Shown piece after piece: positions 8,858 to 18,741 of a stretch of DNA of 64,000 nt. The notes below the pieces were generated by a model that saw only the letters and a program-made list of their open reading frames with translations, had not been told where the DNA came from and did not search any database. Both the position numbers and the translations under genes were made by a program. Source of the stretch: Arcobacter sp. EP1 (GTDB lineage: Bacteria > Campylobacterota > Campylobacteria > Campylobacterales > Arcobacteraceae); assembly GCA_001655195.1 (NCBI GenBank), contig LPNY01000122.1, positions 23,194 through 87,193 of the forward strand, read 5' to 3'. How positions within the stretch are numbered: position 1 is the stretch's first letter; each line of letters begins with the position of its first letter.

Positions 8858-10276
8858 ATGACAAAAGCATACAGACTTGAACACGATTTATTGGGCGAAA
8901 AAAAGATTTTAAAAGATCATTACTATGGAATACAAACCTTACGTGCAAAAGAGAACTTTCACATATCAGGAATCACACTATCAAACTATCCTAAACTTAT
9001 TATTGCGCTAGCACAAGTGAAAAAAGCATCTGCTTTAGCCAACACAAAACTAGGGCTTTTAGATGAAAAAATATGCCAAGCTATCTGTGCAGCATGTGAT
9101 GAAATCTTTGCAAAAAAATATCATGATGAGTTTATAGTCGACCCCGTTCAAGGTGGTGCTGGAACATCAACCAATATGAATGCCAACGAGGTCATTGCAA
9201 ATGTCGCTTTAGAAATTATGGGAGAAGAAAAAGGTAAGTATTCTATTATTCATCCAAACAATCATGTAAATATGTCTCAATCTACAAATGATGTTTATCC
9301 AACTGCTGTTCGATTAGCTTTGTATGAGTATCTTTGTAAGTTACAAAATAAAATGCACATATTAAAAGAGTCTTTTGAATTAAAAGCTGTAGAATTTAAA
9401 GATGTTATTAAAATGGGAAGAACCCAGTTACAAGATGCAGTGCCTATGACTCTAGGACAAGAGTTTCGTGCATTTTCGATTATGATTTATGAAGATATTG
9501 AAGTTTTAGACGTGGCAAAAACTTTAGTTGCTCAAATGAATCTAGGTGGTACAGCGATTGGAACAGGAATTAATTCAGACTCTAAATATGCAGCACTTGT
9601 AAAAGAGGAGTTGCATAATGTTACTGATCGTCCTTTTGTAACAGCATGTGACTTAGTAGAAGCAACCCAAGATACTTCTACCTTTGTTCATGTATCGGGT
9701 GTACTAAAGTCAATTGCCACAAAAGTCTCTAAAATTTGTAATGACTTACGATTGCTAAGTTCAGGTCCAAGAACAGGGTTTAATGAAATAAATCTTCCTG
9801 CTGTGCAACCTGGAAGTTCAATCATGCCAGGAAAAGTCAATCCTGTAATCCCCGAGGTCGTTAACCAAGTTGCTTTTCAAGTAATTGGGAATGATGTTAC
9901 TATTTCAATGGCAAGTGAAGGTGGTCAGTTACAATTAAATGTTTTTGAGCCTATTATTGCTTTTAATCTTTTTCAATCAATTTCGATGATGTGTAATGCT
10001 TTTGAAACTTTAGCTGAAAAGTGTGTTGATGGAATCACTGCCAATGAAGAAAGATGTCATGATTTAGTTTTAAACTCCATTGGTCTTGTTACGGCACTTA
10101 ATCCATTTATTGGGTATCAAAACTCAACAATGGTAGCTAAAGAAGCACTAACCACGAATCGCAGTGTTTATGATATTGTATTGGAGCGAAACCTTTTATC
10201 AAAAGAACAACTAGATGAATACTTAAAACCTGAAAATATGATTCACCCTAATTGGAATCATGAGTGTAAAGTATAA
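8858..10276 (+). CDS. aspA: Aspartate ammonia-lyase (aspartase)
   Basis: About 472 aa. It belongs to the aspartase/class II fumarase superfamily: TNMNANEVIANVA, HVNMSQSTNDVYPTA, the Gly-rich TAIGTGIN and the catalytic loop GSSIMPGKVNPVIPEVVNQV. The start EHDLLGEKKILKDHYYG and the C-terminal half match AspA better than FumC; the true FumC is at 29014. It releases fumarate and ammonia from L-aspartate in the cytoplasm, feeding fumarate respiration or the citric-acid cycle, a main carbon entry in amino-acid-using Campylobacterota. ATG 8858 is chosen over ATG 8855 because AAAGG ends 6 bp before it; with 8855 the gap would be 3 bp. Confidence 0.92.
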   Translation: MTKAYRLEHDLLGEKKILKDHYYGIQTLRAKENFHISGITLSNYPKLIIALAQVKKASALANTKLGLLDEKICQAICAACDEIFAKKYHDEFIVDPVQGGAGTSTNMNANEVIANVALEIMGEEKGKYSIIHPNNHVNMSQSTNDVYPTAVRLALYEYLCKLQNKMHILKESFELKAVEFKDVIKMGRTQLQDAVPMTLGQEFRAFSIMIYEDIEVLDVAKTLVAQMNLGGTAIGTGINSDSKYAALVKEELHNVTDRPFVTACDLVEATQDTSTFVHVSGVLKSIATKVSKICNDLRLLSSGPRTGFNEINLPAVQPGSSIMPGKVNPVIPEVVNQVAFQVIGNDVTISMASEGGQLQLNVFEPIIAFNLFQSISMMCNAFETLAEKCVDGITANEERCHDLVLNSIGLVTALNPFIGYQNSTMVAKEALTTNRSVYDIVLERNLLSKEQLDEYLKPENMIHPNWNHECKV

Positions 10277-10285
10277 ACTTTAAGC

Positions 10286-10480
10286 TTAAAAAGCATTGCC
10301 ATCAATGGCATGATAAGTGAAGTGATAAACTCTATTAGAGTCCACTTCATAAGAGATTTCAATAGGTCGACAACACACTTCACAGTCATCTACTATTGAC
10401 ATCTCTCCTTCAAAACCAGTATCTAATAAGACTGAAACTCTTTGTAAACAATAAGGGCAGGTGAAAAATTTCTCTTCCAT
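10286..10480 (-). CDS. CPXCG motif-containing cysteine-rich protein
   Basis: 64 aa, the typical size of the family. Two Cys pairs, FTCPYCLQ near the N-terminus and CEVCCRPIEI in the middle, would bind one zinc ion. The first pair reads CPYC-L rather than CPxCG. The function is unknown in all members I know. AAAAGGAG precedes the ATG. It converges on aspA with a 9-bp gap and is divergent from yebC. Confidence 0.85.
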   Translation of the reverse strand: MEEKFFTCPYCLQRVSVLLDTGFEGEMSIVDDCEVCCRPIEISYEVDSNRVYHFTYHAIDGNAF

Positions 10481-10518
10481 GGAAAACTCCTTTTATTTGA
10501 ATAATATATCAAAAGTGA

Positions 10519-10524
10519 TATAAT
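10519..10524 (+). promoter_or_regulatory. Candidate -10 box of yebC
   Basis: TATAAT, 42 bp before ATG 10567, in the intergenic region shared with the divergent CPXCG gene. Confidence 0.45.
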
Positions 10525-10566
10525 CGCGATAAATTTTAAAATATAATAATAGTTATTGGAGTAATT

Positions 10567-11277
10567 ATGGGTAGAGCCTTTGAATATAGAAAAGCGTCAA
10601 AAATGAAACGATGGGGAGCAATGTCTAGACTTTTCCCTAAATTAGCAAAAGCTATTGAAATGGCTGCAAAAGCTGGTGTTCCAGATCCAGAAATGAATTC
10701 AGCACTTAGAACTGCAATTTTAAATGCAAAAGCTGAAAACATGCCAAAATCAAATATTGAAGCAGCTATAAAAAGAGCTAGTGGAAAAGATTCTGCTAAT
10801 TATGTTGATGTAAACTTTGAAGGAAAAGGTCCTCATGGTGTATTAGTTTTTGTTGAAACAGCAACTGATAATAATACGCGAACAGTAGCAAATGTAAAAA
10901 TGCATTTCAATAAAACTGGTGGTTCTTTGGCTCCAACTGGTTCTTTAGAGTTCTTCTTTGATAGAAAAGCAATCTTTGAATTTAATAAAACCGAAGAGAT
11001 GGATATTGAAGAATTAGAGTTGGAACTTATTGATGCTGGTCTTGAAGAGATTGAAGAAGAAGAAGGAATTGTTCTTGTAACTGCTGATTATAAAGATTTT
11101 GGAACGTTAAATAAAGCATTTGAAGATATGGGTGTTGAATTAACTAAAGCAAAATTAGAAAGAATTTCAAATAATCCATCTGAATTTTCTGAAGAACAAC
11201 AAGAAGAGATTGGTAAACTTCTTGAAAAGCTTGAAGACGATGATGATGTGCAGGCAGTTTATACTAATATGGCATAA
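10567..11277 (+). CDS. yebC: YebC/PmpR family regulator (TACO1 homologue)
   Basis: 236 aa, full length. It starts [19 protein letters not shown], followed by [28 protein letters not shown] and the [14 protein letters not shown] segment, all family hallmarks. Members have been described as DNA-binding regulators and, more recently, as ribosome-associated factors that help translate proline-rich stretches. The tail is very acidic. It stands as a single gene between its own promoter and the hairpin at 11281-11307. Confidence 0.95.
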   Translation: MGRAFEYRKASKMKRWGAMSRLFPKLAKAIEMAAKAGVPDPEMNSALRTAILNAKAENMPKSNIEAAIKRASGKDSANYVDVNFEGKGPHGVLVFVETATDNNTRTVANVKMHFNKTGGSLAPTGSLEFFFDRKAIFEFNKTEEMDIEELELELIDAGLEEIEEEEGIVLVTADYKDFGTLNKAFEDMGVELTKAKLERISNNPSEFSEEQQEEIGKLLEKLEDDDDVQAVYTNMA

Positions 11278-11280
11278 ATA

Positions 11281-11307
11281 AAAAGTAGAGAATCTCTCTC
11301 TACTTTT
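11281..11307 (+). terminator. Terminator after yebC
   Basis: Perfect 11-bp inverted repeat (AAAAGTAGAGA / TCTCTACTTTT) with a 5-base loop, 3 bp after the yebC stop. The T-rich right arm fits a rho-independent terminator. Confidence 0.75.
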
Positions 11308-11340
11308 ACTACTTTCTAGCTAAAAAATTCTTTTTTAATG

Positions 11341-11368
11341 TTGACATTTTTATGACATTAGTTATAAA
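11341..11368 (+). promoter_or_regulatory. Sigma70-type promoter of the hybrid sensor kinase
   Basis: TTGACA (11341-11346) and TATAAA (11363-11368) are 16 bp apart and lie about 45 bp before ATG 11411. This is one of the few classical two-box promoters in the window. Confidence 0.55.
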
Positions 11369-11410
11369 ATTATGGCATAATATTTATATCATTGTGACGA
11401 ATGGGAAAAT

Positions 11411-14400
11411 ATGTTACTATCAAGAATTTTTATTATCTGTTTTACTTCAAGTTTTCTTTTTGCTATTGAACCAATCAAGATTGTTTATAATACTGGAACT
11501 CCTCCTTTAAAATTCACTGATGAAAATAAACAAGCAAATGGTATGCTTATTGATATATGGAAACTCTGGGCACACAAGAGTAACATTAATATAGAGTTTG
11601 TTGAAGCTCCTTGGTCACAGACGTTAGAGATGATAAAAGATGGACGTGCTGATATTCATGCTGGAATCTACTATACAAAACAACGAGATCTTTTTTTGGA
11701 CTATCCCAAAAAACCTCTTTATACAAATAAAAATTATTTTTTTTATGATAAAGCATTAGAGCCAATAAGTGGAGTTGAAAGTATAAAACCCTATGTTATT
11801 GGAGTAGGTAATGGGTACCCAAATACTTTTATAAAAGAAACTTTTCCAGAACTCAAAACTTACACCTATAAAAGTGCAACACAAGCGAGTGAAAAGTTTG
11901 TACAAGGGGAAGTGAAAGTTTTACTTTCTGCTGTGCCCACACTTATATACTACTTAAAAAAAAATAGAATTGATGAAAGAAATTATCGTTTTAACGAAAA
12001 TACTTATGCCTATTCAAAAGATTATTTTGGTGCAGTAAAAGAGGGGAATAAAGCTTTATTAAAACGCATCAATGATGGCTTTGAACTTATAACAAATGAA
12101 GAATTGAAAGGTATTGAAAAAAAATGGACAAGTGAGTTAGACAATAACTATTTGCGTTACAAACCAAACCATTCAGTACTAACTAATCTACAGCAAAAGT
12201 ATTTATTGAATAAGGGTGAGATTACTATGTGTGTTGATCCTGAATGGTTACCTTTTGAGGCAATAGATAATGATGTACATATTGGTATGGTAGCAGATAT
12301 CTTTAAAATGTTTGAAAAACGTTTAGGGGTACCAATACGTCTGATTAAAACCTCCTCATGGGAAGAGACTCTTTCCCATGCTAAATCTCGGGAATGTGAT
12401 ATTTTAAGTGCTGCTGCTCAAACACCCTCCCGTGAAAAGTATTTGGATTTTACAACCCCTTATTTGAAATTTCCTGAAGTTATAGTAACAAGAGATCAAG
12501 AGGTTTTTATTAATGATTTTGAAGATGTTGTACGAAAAAAAATAGGAATTGTAAAAAACTCGGCAATATCAGAGTTGTTAGCAATAAAATATCCAAATAT
12601 TAACTTAGTAGAGACAAAGAATATTGTAGAGGGTCTCTATAAAGTTGCAAGTGGAGAACTCTATGGATTTGTTAATACAACGGCTGCTACCAGTTATATT
12701 ATCGCAAAAAATGGAATGACTAATCTAAAAATAGCTTCAAAAACGGGAATTGAGTATTTTCTTCGAGTTGCCACAAGAAATGATGAACCTCAATTAGGAA
12801 TAATCTTTAATCAACTTATAGGAAATATTAATAAAGAAGAAGTATCAAAAATAAAAGATAAATGGCTGACAGTAAAAATGGAAGAGGTTGTTGATTATAC
12901 TATTGTTTATCAAATTCTTTTTTGGTTTGCTGTAATTGTTGCCATTATTATGTTTTGGAATAGAAAGTTAAAAAAAGAAGTAGAAGAGCGTAAATTAGCC
13001 CAAGAAGAGGCTAAAAAATTTATGCAGATTATTGAACAAAGTAAAGTATCTATTATTTTAACTGATATAAATGGCGTTATGCAATATGTTAATCCTTGTT
13101 GTCTTGAAGAGACAGGTTATAGCCAAGAAGAGTGTTTAGGTAAAAAACCAAATATTTTTAAATCTGGGAATCAAGATTTACTCTTTTATCAAGAGCTTTG
13201 GGAAACAATTCTTTGTGGAAAAACATGGAATGGTGAATTTTCAAATAGAAAGAAAAGTGGTGAAATATTTTGGGAGAGTGCAACAATAGCACCTATTTTT
13301 GATGATAATAAAAAGATAAAGTTTTTTGTATCAATCAAAGAAAATATCACTGAAAAAATTAAGGTTCAAAAAGAGTTAGTAATTGCACAAAACGAAGCAC
13401 AAAAAGCTAATCAAGCAAAATCTGATTTCTTGGCAAAGATGAGTCATGAGATTCGAACACCTATGAATGCTATTTTAGGAATGCTTTATCTTTTAGAAAA
13501 AACGAATTTAGAGCACACTCAAGAAAATTATATAACAAAAGCAAAAGGAGCAGCAAACTCCTTATTGGGCGTTATTAATGATATTTTAGACTTTTCAAAA
13601 ATAGAGGCAAACAAGCTAGAAATAAAAGATGCAAAATTTGATTTACACATGTTAGTTAATGAGATTCTAAGTATCATGAGTGTTAAAGCAGAAGAGAAGA
13701 ATTTAGAGTTATTAACCTATTATGATAGAGATTTCCCGATGTATGTAACCAGTGATAGTTTAAGACTCTCTCAAATTCTAAATAATTTACTTTCAAATGC
13801 CATTAAATTTACGCAAGAAGGCGAAGTTTTGGTCTCTATGAAATTGAAATCAAAAACAAAAAATGATGCAATTTTACAGTTTAGTATACAAGATAGTGGT
13901 ATTGGAATATCACAAGAGAATCAAAAAAGACTCTTCCAAGAGTTCTCCCAAGTTGACGATTCAGCAACTCGTAGTTTTCATGGAACAGGGCTAGGTCTAG
14001 CAATTTCAAAATCTCTTTGTGAACTTCTAGGCGGTGATATTTGGATTGAGTCTTCACAAGAAGGTATTGGAACTACTATTTGTTTTACAATGCAAGTAAA
14101 ACTTCCTAAAAAACATCATAGTATTAACTTTAATTTACCAACATCAATGAGTAATTTAAAAGTTCTTGTGGTTGATGATAATGAAATGGCAGCAAAAGTT
14201 TTACAGGAGATACTGCTCTCTTTTGAGTATGATGTTGATGTTGTGAACAGCGGAACTGAAGCAATTCAGATGGTTCAAAAAACTGCTTATGACTTGGTAT
14301 TACTTGATTATAAAATGCCATATTTAAATGGGATTGAAACCTATAAGTCCTATAAGAAGAACCTTGAAAATAAAACACCTAAAACACTTTTAATAACAGC

Positions 14401-15577
14401 ATATTCTCAAGAATTAGTTGATAGAGATATTGAACAATTTGGTATTGTAGGAATACTCACAAAACCAATTTCACCTTCATCGTTATATGATTCTATTGTT
14501 GAAAGTCTTCATGGAACACTTAGTGTCTCTAAAAAAACTAATAAAATGAATAGTAATAATGCCGTTTTAAATGGAACAAAAGTCTTATTGGTTGAAGATA
14601 ATGAAATCAACCAAGAGTTTGCGGTTACAATGTTAGAAAATTATGACATGAAAGTTTTCGTAGCAAATAATGGACTAGAGGCGATTGAGATGATTTCTAA
14701 TGAAATGTTTGATTTTGTATTAATGGATATTCAAATGCCAAAACTTGATGGTTTAGAAGCTACTAGACGTATTCGAAATATGGAAGGTGAGTATTATAAG
14801 AAGATACCTATTATTGCTTTAAGTGCAAATGCCCTTGTGGGAGATAAACAAAAAAGTCTTGATGCTGGTATGAACGAGCATATTACGAAACCCATTAATC
14901 CTCATCAACTTTTTGAAACTTTACGAAGTTACCTTAGTAGTGAAAAATTGGCTGTTGCTGAATCTTCTACTCAATCACTTAATAACACACTAGAAAATAT
15001 TGATGTCACCATTTTAAATACTAAAGAAGCAATGTACCGAATGAATAATAACAGTGCAGGGTATATTAAAATTTTGCAGCAGTTTGTTAATCGTTACTGT
15101 AATGTTTTTGATATTCTAGATAAGGCTTTACACAGTGAGGATATTGAAACCTTAAAAAATAAAATCCATGAACTCAAAGGTGTTACTGGTAATATTTCGG
15201 CAAATCTTTTATATGAAGATTTCTGCCTCATAAATGAACAGTTGCTTCAAAACAATATACCAGCGGCTGAATTATTTGAGCAAAGTAAATTAAATTTACA
15301 GCTTGTATGTAGTGAAATTTCTAAACTTGAGATTATTTCAAATACTGAGAAAAAGGCATTTGATAAAAAAGAAGTTCTGGTTTTATTAGATGACTTAAAA
15401 AATAATTTGACTTTGGATATCGTTAAATGTAGTGATAATCTTGAACTACTGCGTTGTTATTTCGAAGATAGTTATAAAGAATTTTATTACTCACTAGAAG
15501 AAGCTTTAAGCGAGTTTGATACGGATAAAGCAAATGCATTAATAGAGAGTTTTATAAAGGAATTAAATGAAGAGTAA
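11411..15577 (+). CDS. BvgS/EvgS-type hybrid sensor kinase (VFT-VFT-TM-PAS-HK-REC-REC-HPt)
   Basis: 1388 aa. Signal peptide at 1-18, then two tandem SBP_bac_3 (Venus-flytrap) domains (about 20-235 and 265-490; the second begins ITMCVDPEWLPFEAI), one membrane helix (about 496-515), a PAS domain (about 536-655), HisKA with MSHEIRTPMN (His679), HATPase (GTGLGLAIS), two receivers (Asp966 in LLDYKMP, Asp1106 in LMDIQMP) and a C-terminal HPt domain (His1253 in IHELKG). All relay residues are present, so a four-step phosphorelay His-Asp-His-Asp is possible, with one receiver perhaps regulatory. BvgS and EvgS have the same periplasmic layout; ligands of such domains are amino acids or other small molecules, not predictable here. 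It overlaps the next gene by 11 bp. Confidence 0.93.
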   Translation: MLLSRIFIICFTSSFLFAIEPIKIVYNTGTPPLKFTDENKQANGMLIDIWKLWAHKSNINIEFVEAPWSQTLEMIKDGRADIHAGIYYTKQRDLFLDYPKKPLYTNKNYFFYDKALEPISGVESIKPYVIGVGNGYPNTFIKETFPELKTYTYKSATQASEKFVQGEVKVLLSAVPTLIYYLKKNRIDERNYRFNENTYAYSKDYFGAVKEGNKALLKRINDGFELITNEELKGIEKKWTSELDNNYLRYKPNHSVLTNLQQKYLLNKGEITMCVDPEWLPFEAIDNDVHIGMVADIFKMFEKRLGVPIRLIKTSSWEETLSHAKSRECDILSAAAQTPSREKYLDFTTPYLKFPEVIVTRDQEVFINDFEDVVRKKIGIVKNSAISELLAIKYPNINLVETKNIVEGLYKVASGELYGFVNTTAATSYIIAKNGMTNLKIASKTGIEYFLRVATRNDEPQLGIIFNQLIGNINKEEVSKIKDKWLTVKMEEVVDYTIVYQILFWFAVIVAIIMFWNRKLKKEVEERKLAQEEAKKFMQIIEQSKVSIILTDINGVMQYVNPCCLEETGYSQEECLGKKPNIFKSGNQDLLFYQELWETILCGKTWNGEFSNRKKSGEIFWESATIAPIFDDNKKIKFFVSIKENITEKIKVQKELVIAQNEAQKANQAKSDFLAKMSHEIRTPMNAILGMLYLLEKTNLEHTQENYITKAKGAANSLLGVINDILDFSKIEANKLEIKDAKFDLHMLVNEILSIMSVKAEEKNLELLTYYDRDFPMYVTSDSLRLSQILNNLLSNAIKFTQEGEVLVSMKLKSKTKNDAILQFSIQDSGIGISQENQKRLFQEFSQVDDSATRSFHGTGLGLAISKSLCELLGGDIWIESSQEGIGTTICFTMQVKLPKKHHSINFNLPTSMSNLKVLVVDDNEMAAKVLQEILLSFEYDVDVVNSGTEAIQMVQKTAYDLVLLDYKMPYLNGIETYKSYKKNLENKTPKTLLITAYSQELVDRDIEQFGIVGILTKPISPSSLYDSIVESLHGTLSVSKKTNKMNSNNAVLNGTKVLLVEDNEINQEFAVTMLENYDMKVFVANNGLEAIEMISNEMFDFVLMDIQMPKLDGLEATRRIRNMEGEYYKKIPIIALSANALVGDKQKSLDAGMNEHITKPINPHQLFETLRSYLSSEKLAVAESSTQSLNNTLENIDVTILNTKEAMYRMNNNSAGYIKILQQFVNRYCNVFDILDKALHSEDIETLKNKIHELKGVTGNISANLLYEDFCLINEQLLQNNIPAAELFEQSKLNLQLVCSEISKLEIISNTEKKAFDKKEVLVLLDDLKNNLTLDIVKCSDNLELLRCYFEDSYKEFYYSLEEALSEFDTDKANALIESFIKELNEE

Positions 15578-17105
15578 ACCACGTATTTTAATAGTTGATG
15601 ATGTTTCTTCTAATATTCATCTGTTAATGAATATTCTAAAAAATGACTATACAATTATTGCTGCAACAAATGGACAAAAGGCTTTAGAATTAGCTAAAAG
15701 TGCTCCACACCCAGATATCATTTTATTAGATATTGTTATGCCTAATATGGATGGATATGAAGTGTGTAAACAATTAAAAGATTCCATTATAACACAAGAA
15801 ATACCTGTGGTTTTTGTAACCTCTTTAAATTCAGTTGAAGAACAAGAAAAGGGCTTAATAGTAGGTGCAGTTGATTTTATCAGTAAACCATTTTCAAAAG
15901 AGATAGTCTTACATAAAATCGCAACCTATTTAAGCTTCAATCAAAACCCTGCTTATAAAAAAAATGAATTATTGTCCATACAAAAGGAAGAAGTTATGAG
16001 TGAATTAAAATCAAAAATCTTGGTTGTTGATGATTCTCCTGAAAATATTCAAGTTATTATTGAGAGTCTAAAAGAAGAGTATATTGTAAGTGTTGCAACA
16101 AGTGCTATGAAAGCGTTACGAATGCTTGATGAAGGATTAAAACCTGATTTAATTCTACTTGATGTTGTTATGCCTGAAATGGATGGATATGAACTTTGTG
16201 CTATTCTTAAAGAACGAAAAGAGTTTAAAAATATACCCGTTATTTTTGTCACGGTTTTGGAAAATGAAAAAGACATTGTTCGAGGTTTAAAACTTGGAGC
16301 AGTGGACTATGTTGTAAAACCTATTGAACCGATGGTACTTCATGCTAGAATTGATACGCATTTAAAATTAAAGAATTATCATGATACATTAATTCAAGAT
16401 ATTAAAATAAAAGATGAGCTTATTTATAGTCAGTCAAAACTAGCTGTGATAGGTGAAATGTTTGAAAATATTACCCACCAATGGAGACAGCCTTTATCTG
16501 CTATTAGTGTTTCGACTAGTGGACTCTCTTTAGAAGTGGAATATGGAAAACTTAATGAAGAGAACCTTCTTAAAAGTTTGACAACAATTGATTCATCTGT
16601 TAAATATCTTTCCCAAACTATTGAAGATTTTAAAAACTTTATTGCAAGTGATACTAAAGAGCAGAAATTTGATATAAAAGAGCTGGTTGATAAAACATTA
16701 CAACTTATGGAATCAAAATTTAAAAATAGTCTTATTTCTATTGAAAATGATGTTAAGTCTATGCAAATCTCTAGTTATAAAAATGAGTTAATTCAAATTT
16801 TAATGAATCTTATATCAAATGCACAAGATGCACTGCTTCTTAAAGAGGGGAATCGTGTACTTAAAATATTTTCTACTTTAGATAAAAATATATTAACGTT
16901 GTGTATCGAAGATAATGCAAATGGTATTAAAAGTGAATCCATCGAAAAGATTTTTGAAAAGTACTTTACAACAAAAGGGGACAAAGGTTCAGGTCTGGGT
17001 CTTTTTATGAGTCGTAAAATTGCAAGGGAACGTTTAGGTGGGGATATTAAAGCTCATAATATAACAGACGGTGCCTGTTTTCAAATTATTATTTCATTAG
17101 CATAA
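15567..17105 (+). CDS. REC-REC-histidine kinase, relay partner of the upstream sensor
   Basis: 512 aa, soluble. Two receivers (Asp55 in LLDIVMPNMDG and Asp199 in LLDVVMPEMDG, each followed by a KP box) precede a kinase core with AVIGEMFENITHQWRQPL (His304), NLISNAQDAL, EDNANGI and GSGLGLFMSR. The start ATG 15567, with AAGGA before it, lies inside the end of the giant sensor gene, so translation is coupled and the proteins probably form one pathway: the HPt His1253 of the sensor could phosphorylate these receivers (inference). No DNA-binding regulator follows, so the final output is unknown. Confidence 0.9.
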   Translation: MKSKPRILIVDDVSSNIHLLMNILKNDYTIIAATNGQKALELAKSAPHPDIILLDIVMPNMDGYEVCKQLKDSIITQEIPVVFVTSLNSVEEQEKGLIVGAVDFISKPFSKEIVLHKIATYLSFNQNPAYKKNELLSIQKEEVMSELKSKILVVDDSPENIQVIIESLKEEYIVSVATSAMKALRMLDEGLKPDLILLDVVMPEMDGYELCAILKERKEFKNIPVIFVTVLENEKDIVRGLKLGAVDYVVKPIEPMVLHARIDTHLKLKNYHDTLIQDIKIKDELIYSQSKLAVIGEMFENITHQWRQPLSAISVSTSGLSLEVEYGKLNEENLLKSLTTIDSSVKYLSQTIEDFKNFIASDTKEQKFDIKELVDKTLQLMESKFKNSLISIENDVKSMQISSYKNELIQILMNLISNAQDALLLKEGNRVLKIFSTLDKNILTLCIEDNANGIKSESIEKIFEKYFTTKGDKGSGLGLFMSRKIARERLGGDIKAHNITDGACFQIIISLA

Positions 17106-17143
17106 AGAGTAGTTTATTCTCAGTATAAGCATATAGATAAAGC

Positions 17144-17167
17144 AGCGAGGAAATTCGCTACTTTTTA
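17144..17167 (+). terminator. Terminator after the REC-REC-kinase gene
   Basis: AGCGA (17144-17148) and TCGCT (17155-17159) form a short stem followed by ACTTTTT. It overlaps the stop of the convergent M48 gene. Stem is short, so confidence is moderate. Confidence 0.45.
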
Positions 17168-17916
17168 GTTTCTAGTTCTATCTTTTGTATGGTTTTTGTA
17201 ATATTTGCAATTCTAGTACTTGAACTAGGGTGTGTTGAAAAGAATTCTGCTGTCTCTTTTTTTCCAGCACTCATATTTTTCCAAAAGTTAAGGGCTTCAC
17301 TCATGTTGTAACCTGCTTTGTGCATAAGATGAATCCCTATTTCATCCGCTTCACTCTCTTGCATTCGTCCATAAGGCATTAAAATACCATATTGTGCTCC
17401 TGCTCCGTAAGCTACATTAAAAGCATTTGTATATTGTGGTGCTTGTGAACCTAAAATGATATTTCCAAGTAATTGTACCCCTTGGGCAACCATACCACTA
17501 CTCATTCGTTCCGCTCCATGACGAGCAAGTGCGTGGGCAATTTCATGGGACATTACTGTTGCTAATTGGTCGTCATTTTTAGCTACTTCTAAAATACCCG
17601 TGTAAACAACAACCTTTCCTCCTGGTAAACAAAAAGCATTTTTCGCTTTATTATCAACAAGGTTAAATTCCCACTTAAAGTCATTGTTAACTACTTTTGC
17701 TATTTGGTATCCTATCTCTTTTACTCGTATTGAGTCTTTTGTACCCGTTACAACTTTAGATTTTTTAAGGGTATCTTTATAAGACTTTTCACCCAGAGCC
17801 AGCTCTTGTGATTGAGAAATCAAAATCATTTGTGAACGGTTAGTTACGGGTGCTTTACTTGTACATCCTATAAAAACAATAGCAATTATAAAAACTAAAA
17901 TACTTTTTTTAAACAT
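17158..17916 (-). CDS. M48 family metalloprotease, lipoprotein
   Basis: 252 aa. A lipoprotein signal peptide ends in IGC (Cys18). The zinc site HEIAH (His124, Glu125, His128) and the downstream EADEIG Glu are present, as is LPGGKVVVYTGIL, typical of the periplasmic BepA/LoiP-like M48C group. These proteases act in outer-membrane quality control (family knowledge). No TPR domain is present, so it is the short LoiP/YcaL-like form. The ATG shares one base with the stop of the DUF3108 gene upstream, so both are translated from one mRNA. Confidence 0.9.
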   Translation of the reverse strand: MFKKSILVFIIAIVFIGCTSKAPVTNRSQMILISQSQELALGEKSYKDTLKKSKVVTGTKDSIRVKEIGYQIAKVVNNDFKWEFNLVDNKAKNAFCLPGGKVVVYTGILEVAKNDDQLATVMSHEIAHALARHGAERMSSGMVAQGVQLLGNIILGSQAPQYTNAFNVAYGAGAQYGILMPYGRMQESEADEIGIHLMHKAGYNMSEALNFWKNMSAGKKETAEFFSTHPSSSTRIANITKTIQKIELETKK

Positions 17917-18701
17917 TAACTTTCCTTGATTTCAAAATTGATCATTTCACCTACGATGTCCCCAAAAATCAGCACATCTTTTAAAACAGCTTTATTACAA
18001 AAACCCTCTTTATTTAGAGAGATATAGAGTTCCCCATTTTTACTTGAGAAGATTTTTTGATTAATTGAAGCAATAAACTTTGTATTATCTGTTTGTAGTG
18101 CACTACTGAGTCTATTAAACTCTTCTCCTTTAGGAACAAAAATCTTAAGATCACCATTTTTTGCACCAATGGCTTTTAAATCATAGTGACACCCTTGTTC
18201 AAAGTTTGGCACAATTTGTTGAATGTTAAAAAAGAGAGAGAGTAGGTCATTGCTAGCAAAAAACGTTGTTTCCTCTTTTGAACTTTCATGTTTCCATGTT
18301 TTTTCTGGTTTTAAATTACTATCATAGGTGGTTTGTAATCTATCGGTGGTTTTTTCTAGTATTATTTTGTTGTTACTATAATCAAAACTATAGGATTTAA
18401 GACGCTTTTTATAACTGTTTTGGGAATATTTTGTAAACTTATAGGGAATGAGTTTTTTATTAGCAACAATACCACTGCTTTCATAGAACTCTTCTTTTCC
18501 AGAACTTAATACTTTTGCAACACCTGTTGCAAATGCATGTACTTTTATTTTGTAGGTATTATTATCAAAAAATTCCAGAGTAGTTTTTGCCATGCCAAGT
18601 TCTCCAAAAATCCCATAACTTATTTTATAGGTAGCTTCTATTGTTTTGGCATTAAGAAGGGTAAATGATAAACAAAGTAAGAGTAAAATTGTTCTTTTCA
18701 T
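17916..18701 (-). CDS. DUF3108 domain-containing secreted protein
   Basis: 261 aa with signal peptide (TILLLLCLSFTLLNAKT). The body is beta-rich: EATYKISYGIFGELGMAKTT, GVAKVLSSGKEEFYESSG and a C-terminal VPKGEEFNRLSS region match DUF3108, a periplasmic family of unknown function. Ribosome site weak. It is the first of a two-gene unit with the M48 protease, which suggests an envelope role (inference). Confidence 0.8.
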   Translation of the reverse strand: MKRTILLLLCLSFTLLNAKTIEATYKISYGIFGELGMAKTTLEFFDNNTYKIKVHAFATGVAKVLSSGKEEFYESSGIVANKKLIPYKFTKYSQNSYKKRLKSYSFDYSNNKIILEKTTDRLQTTYDSNLKPEKTWKHESSKEETTFFASNDLLSLFFNIQQIVPNFEQGCHYDLKAIGAKNGDLKIFVPKGEEFNRLSSALQTDNTKFIASINQKIFSSKNGELYISLNKEGFCNKAVLKDVLIFGDIVGEMINFEIKES

Positions 18702-18741
18702 GGGGTAGATTATACCATAAAATCACGCTATTACTTATAAG

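Noticed and set aside
8628-8948. Minus-strand frame of 106 codons across the M23 start and aspA start
   Set aside because: It runs over two better-supported genes with signal peptide and catalytic motifs and has no ribosome site. Shadow.
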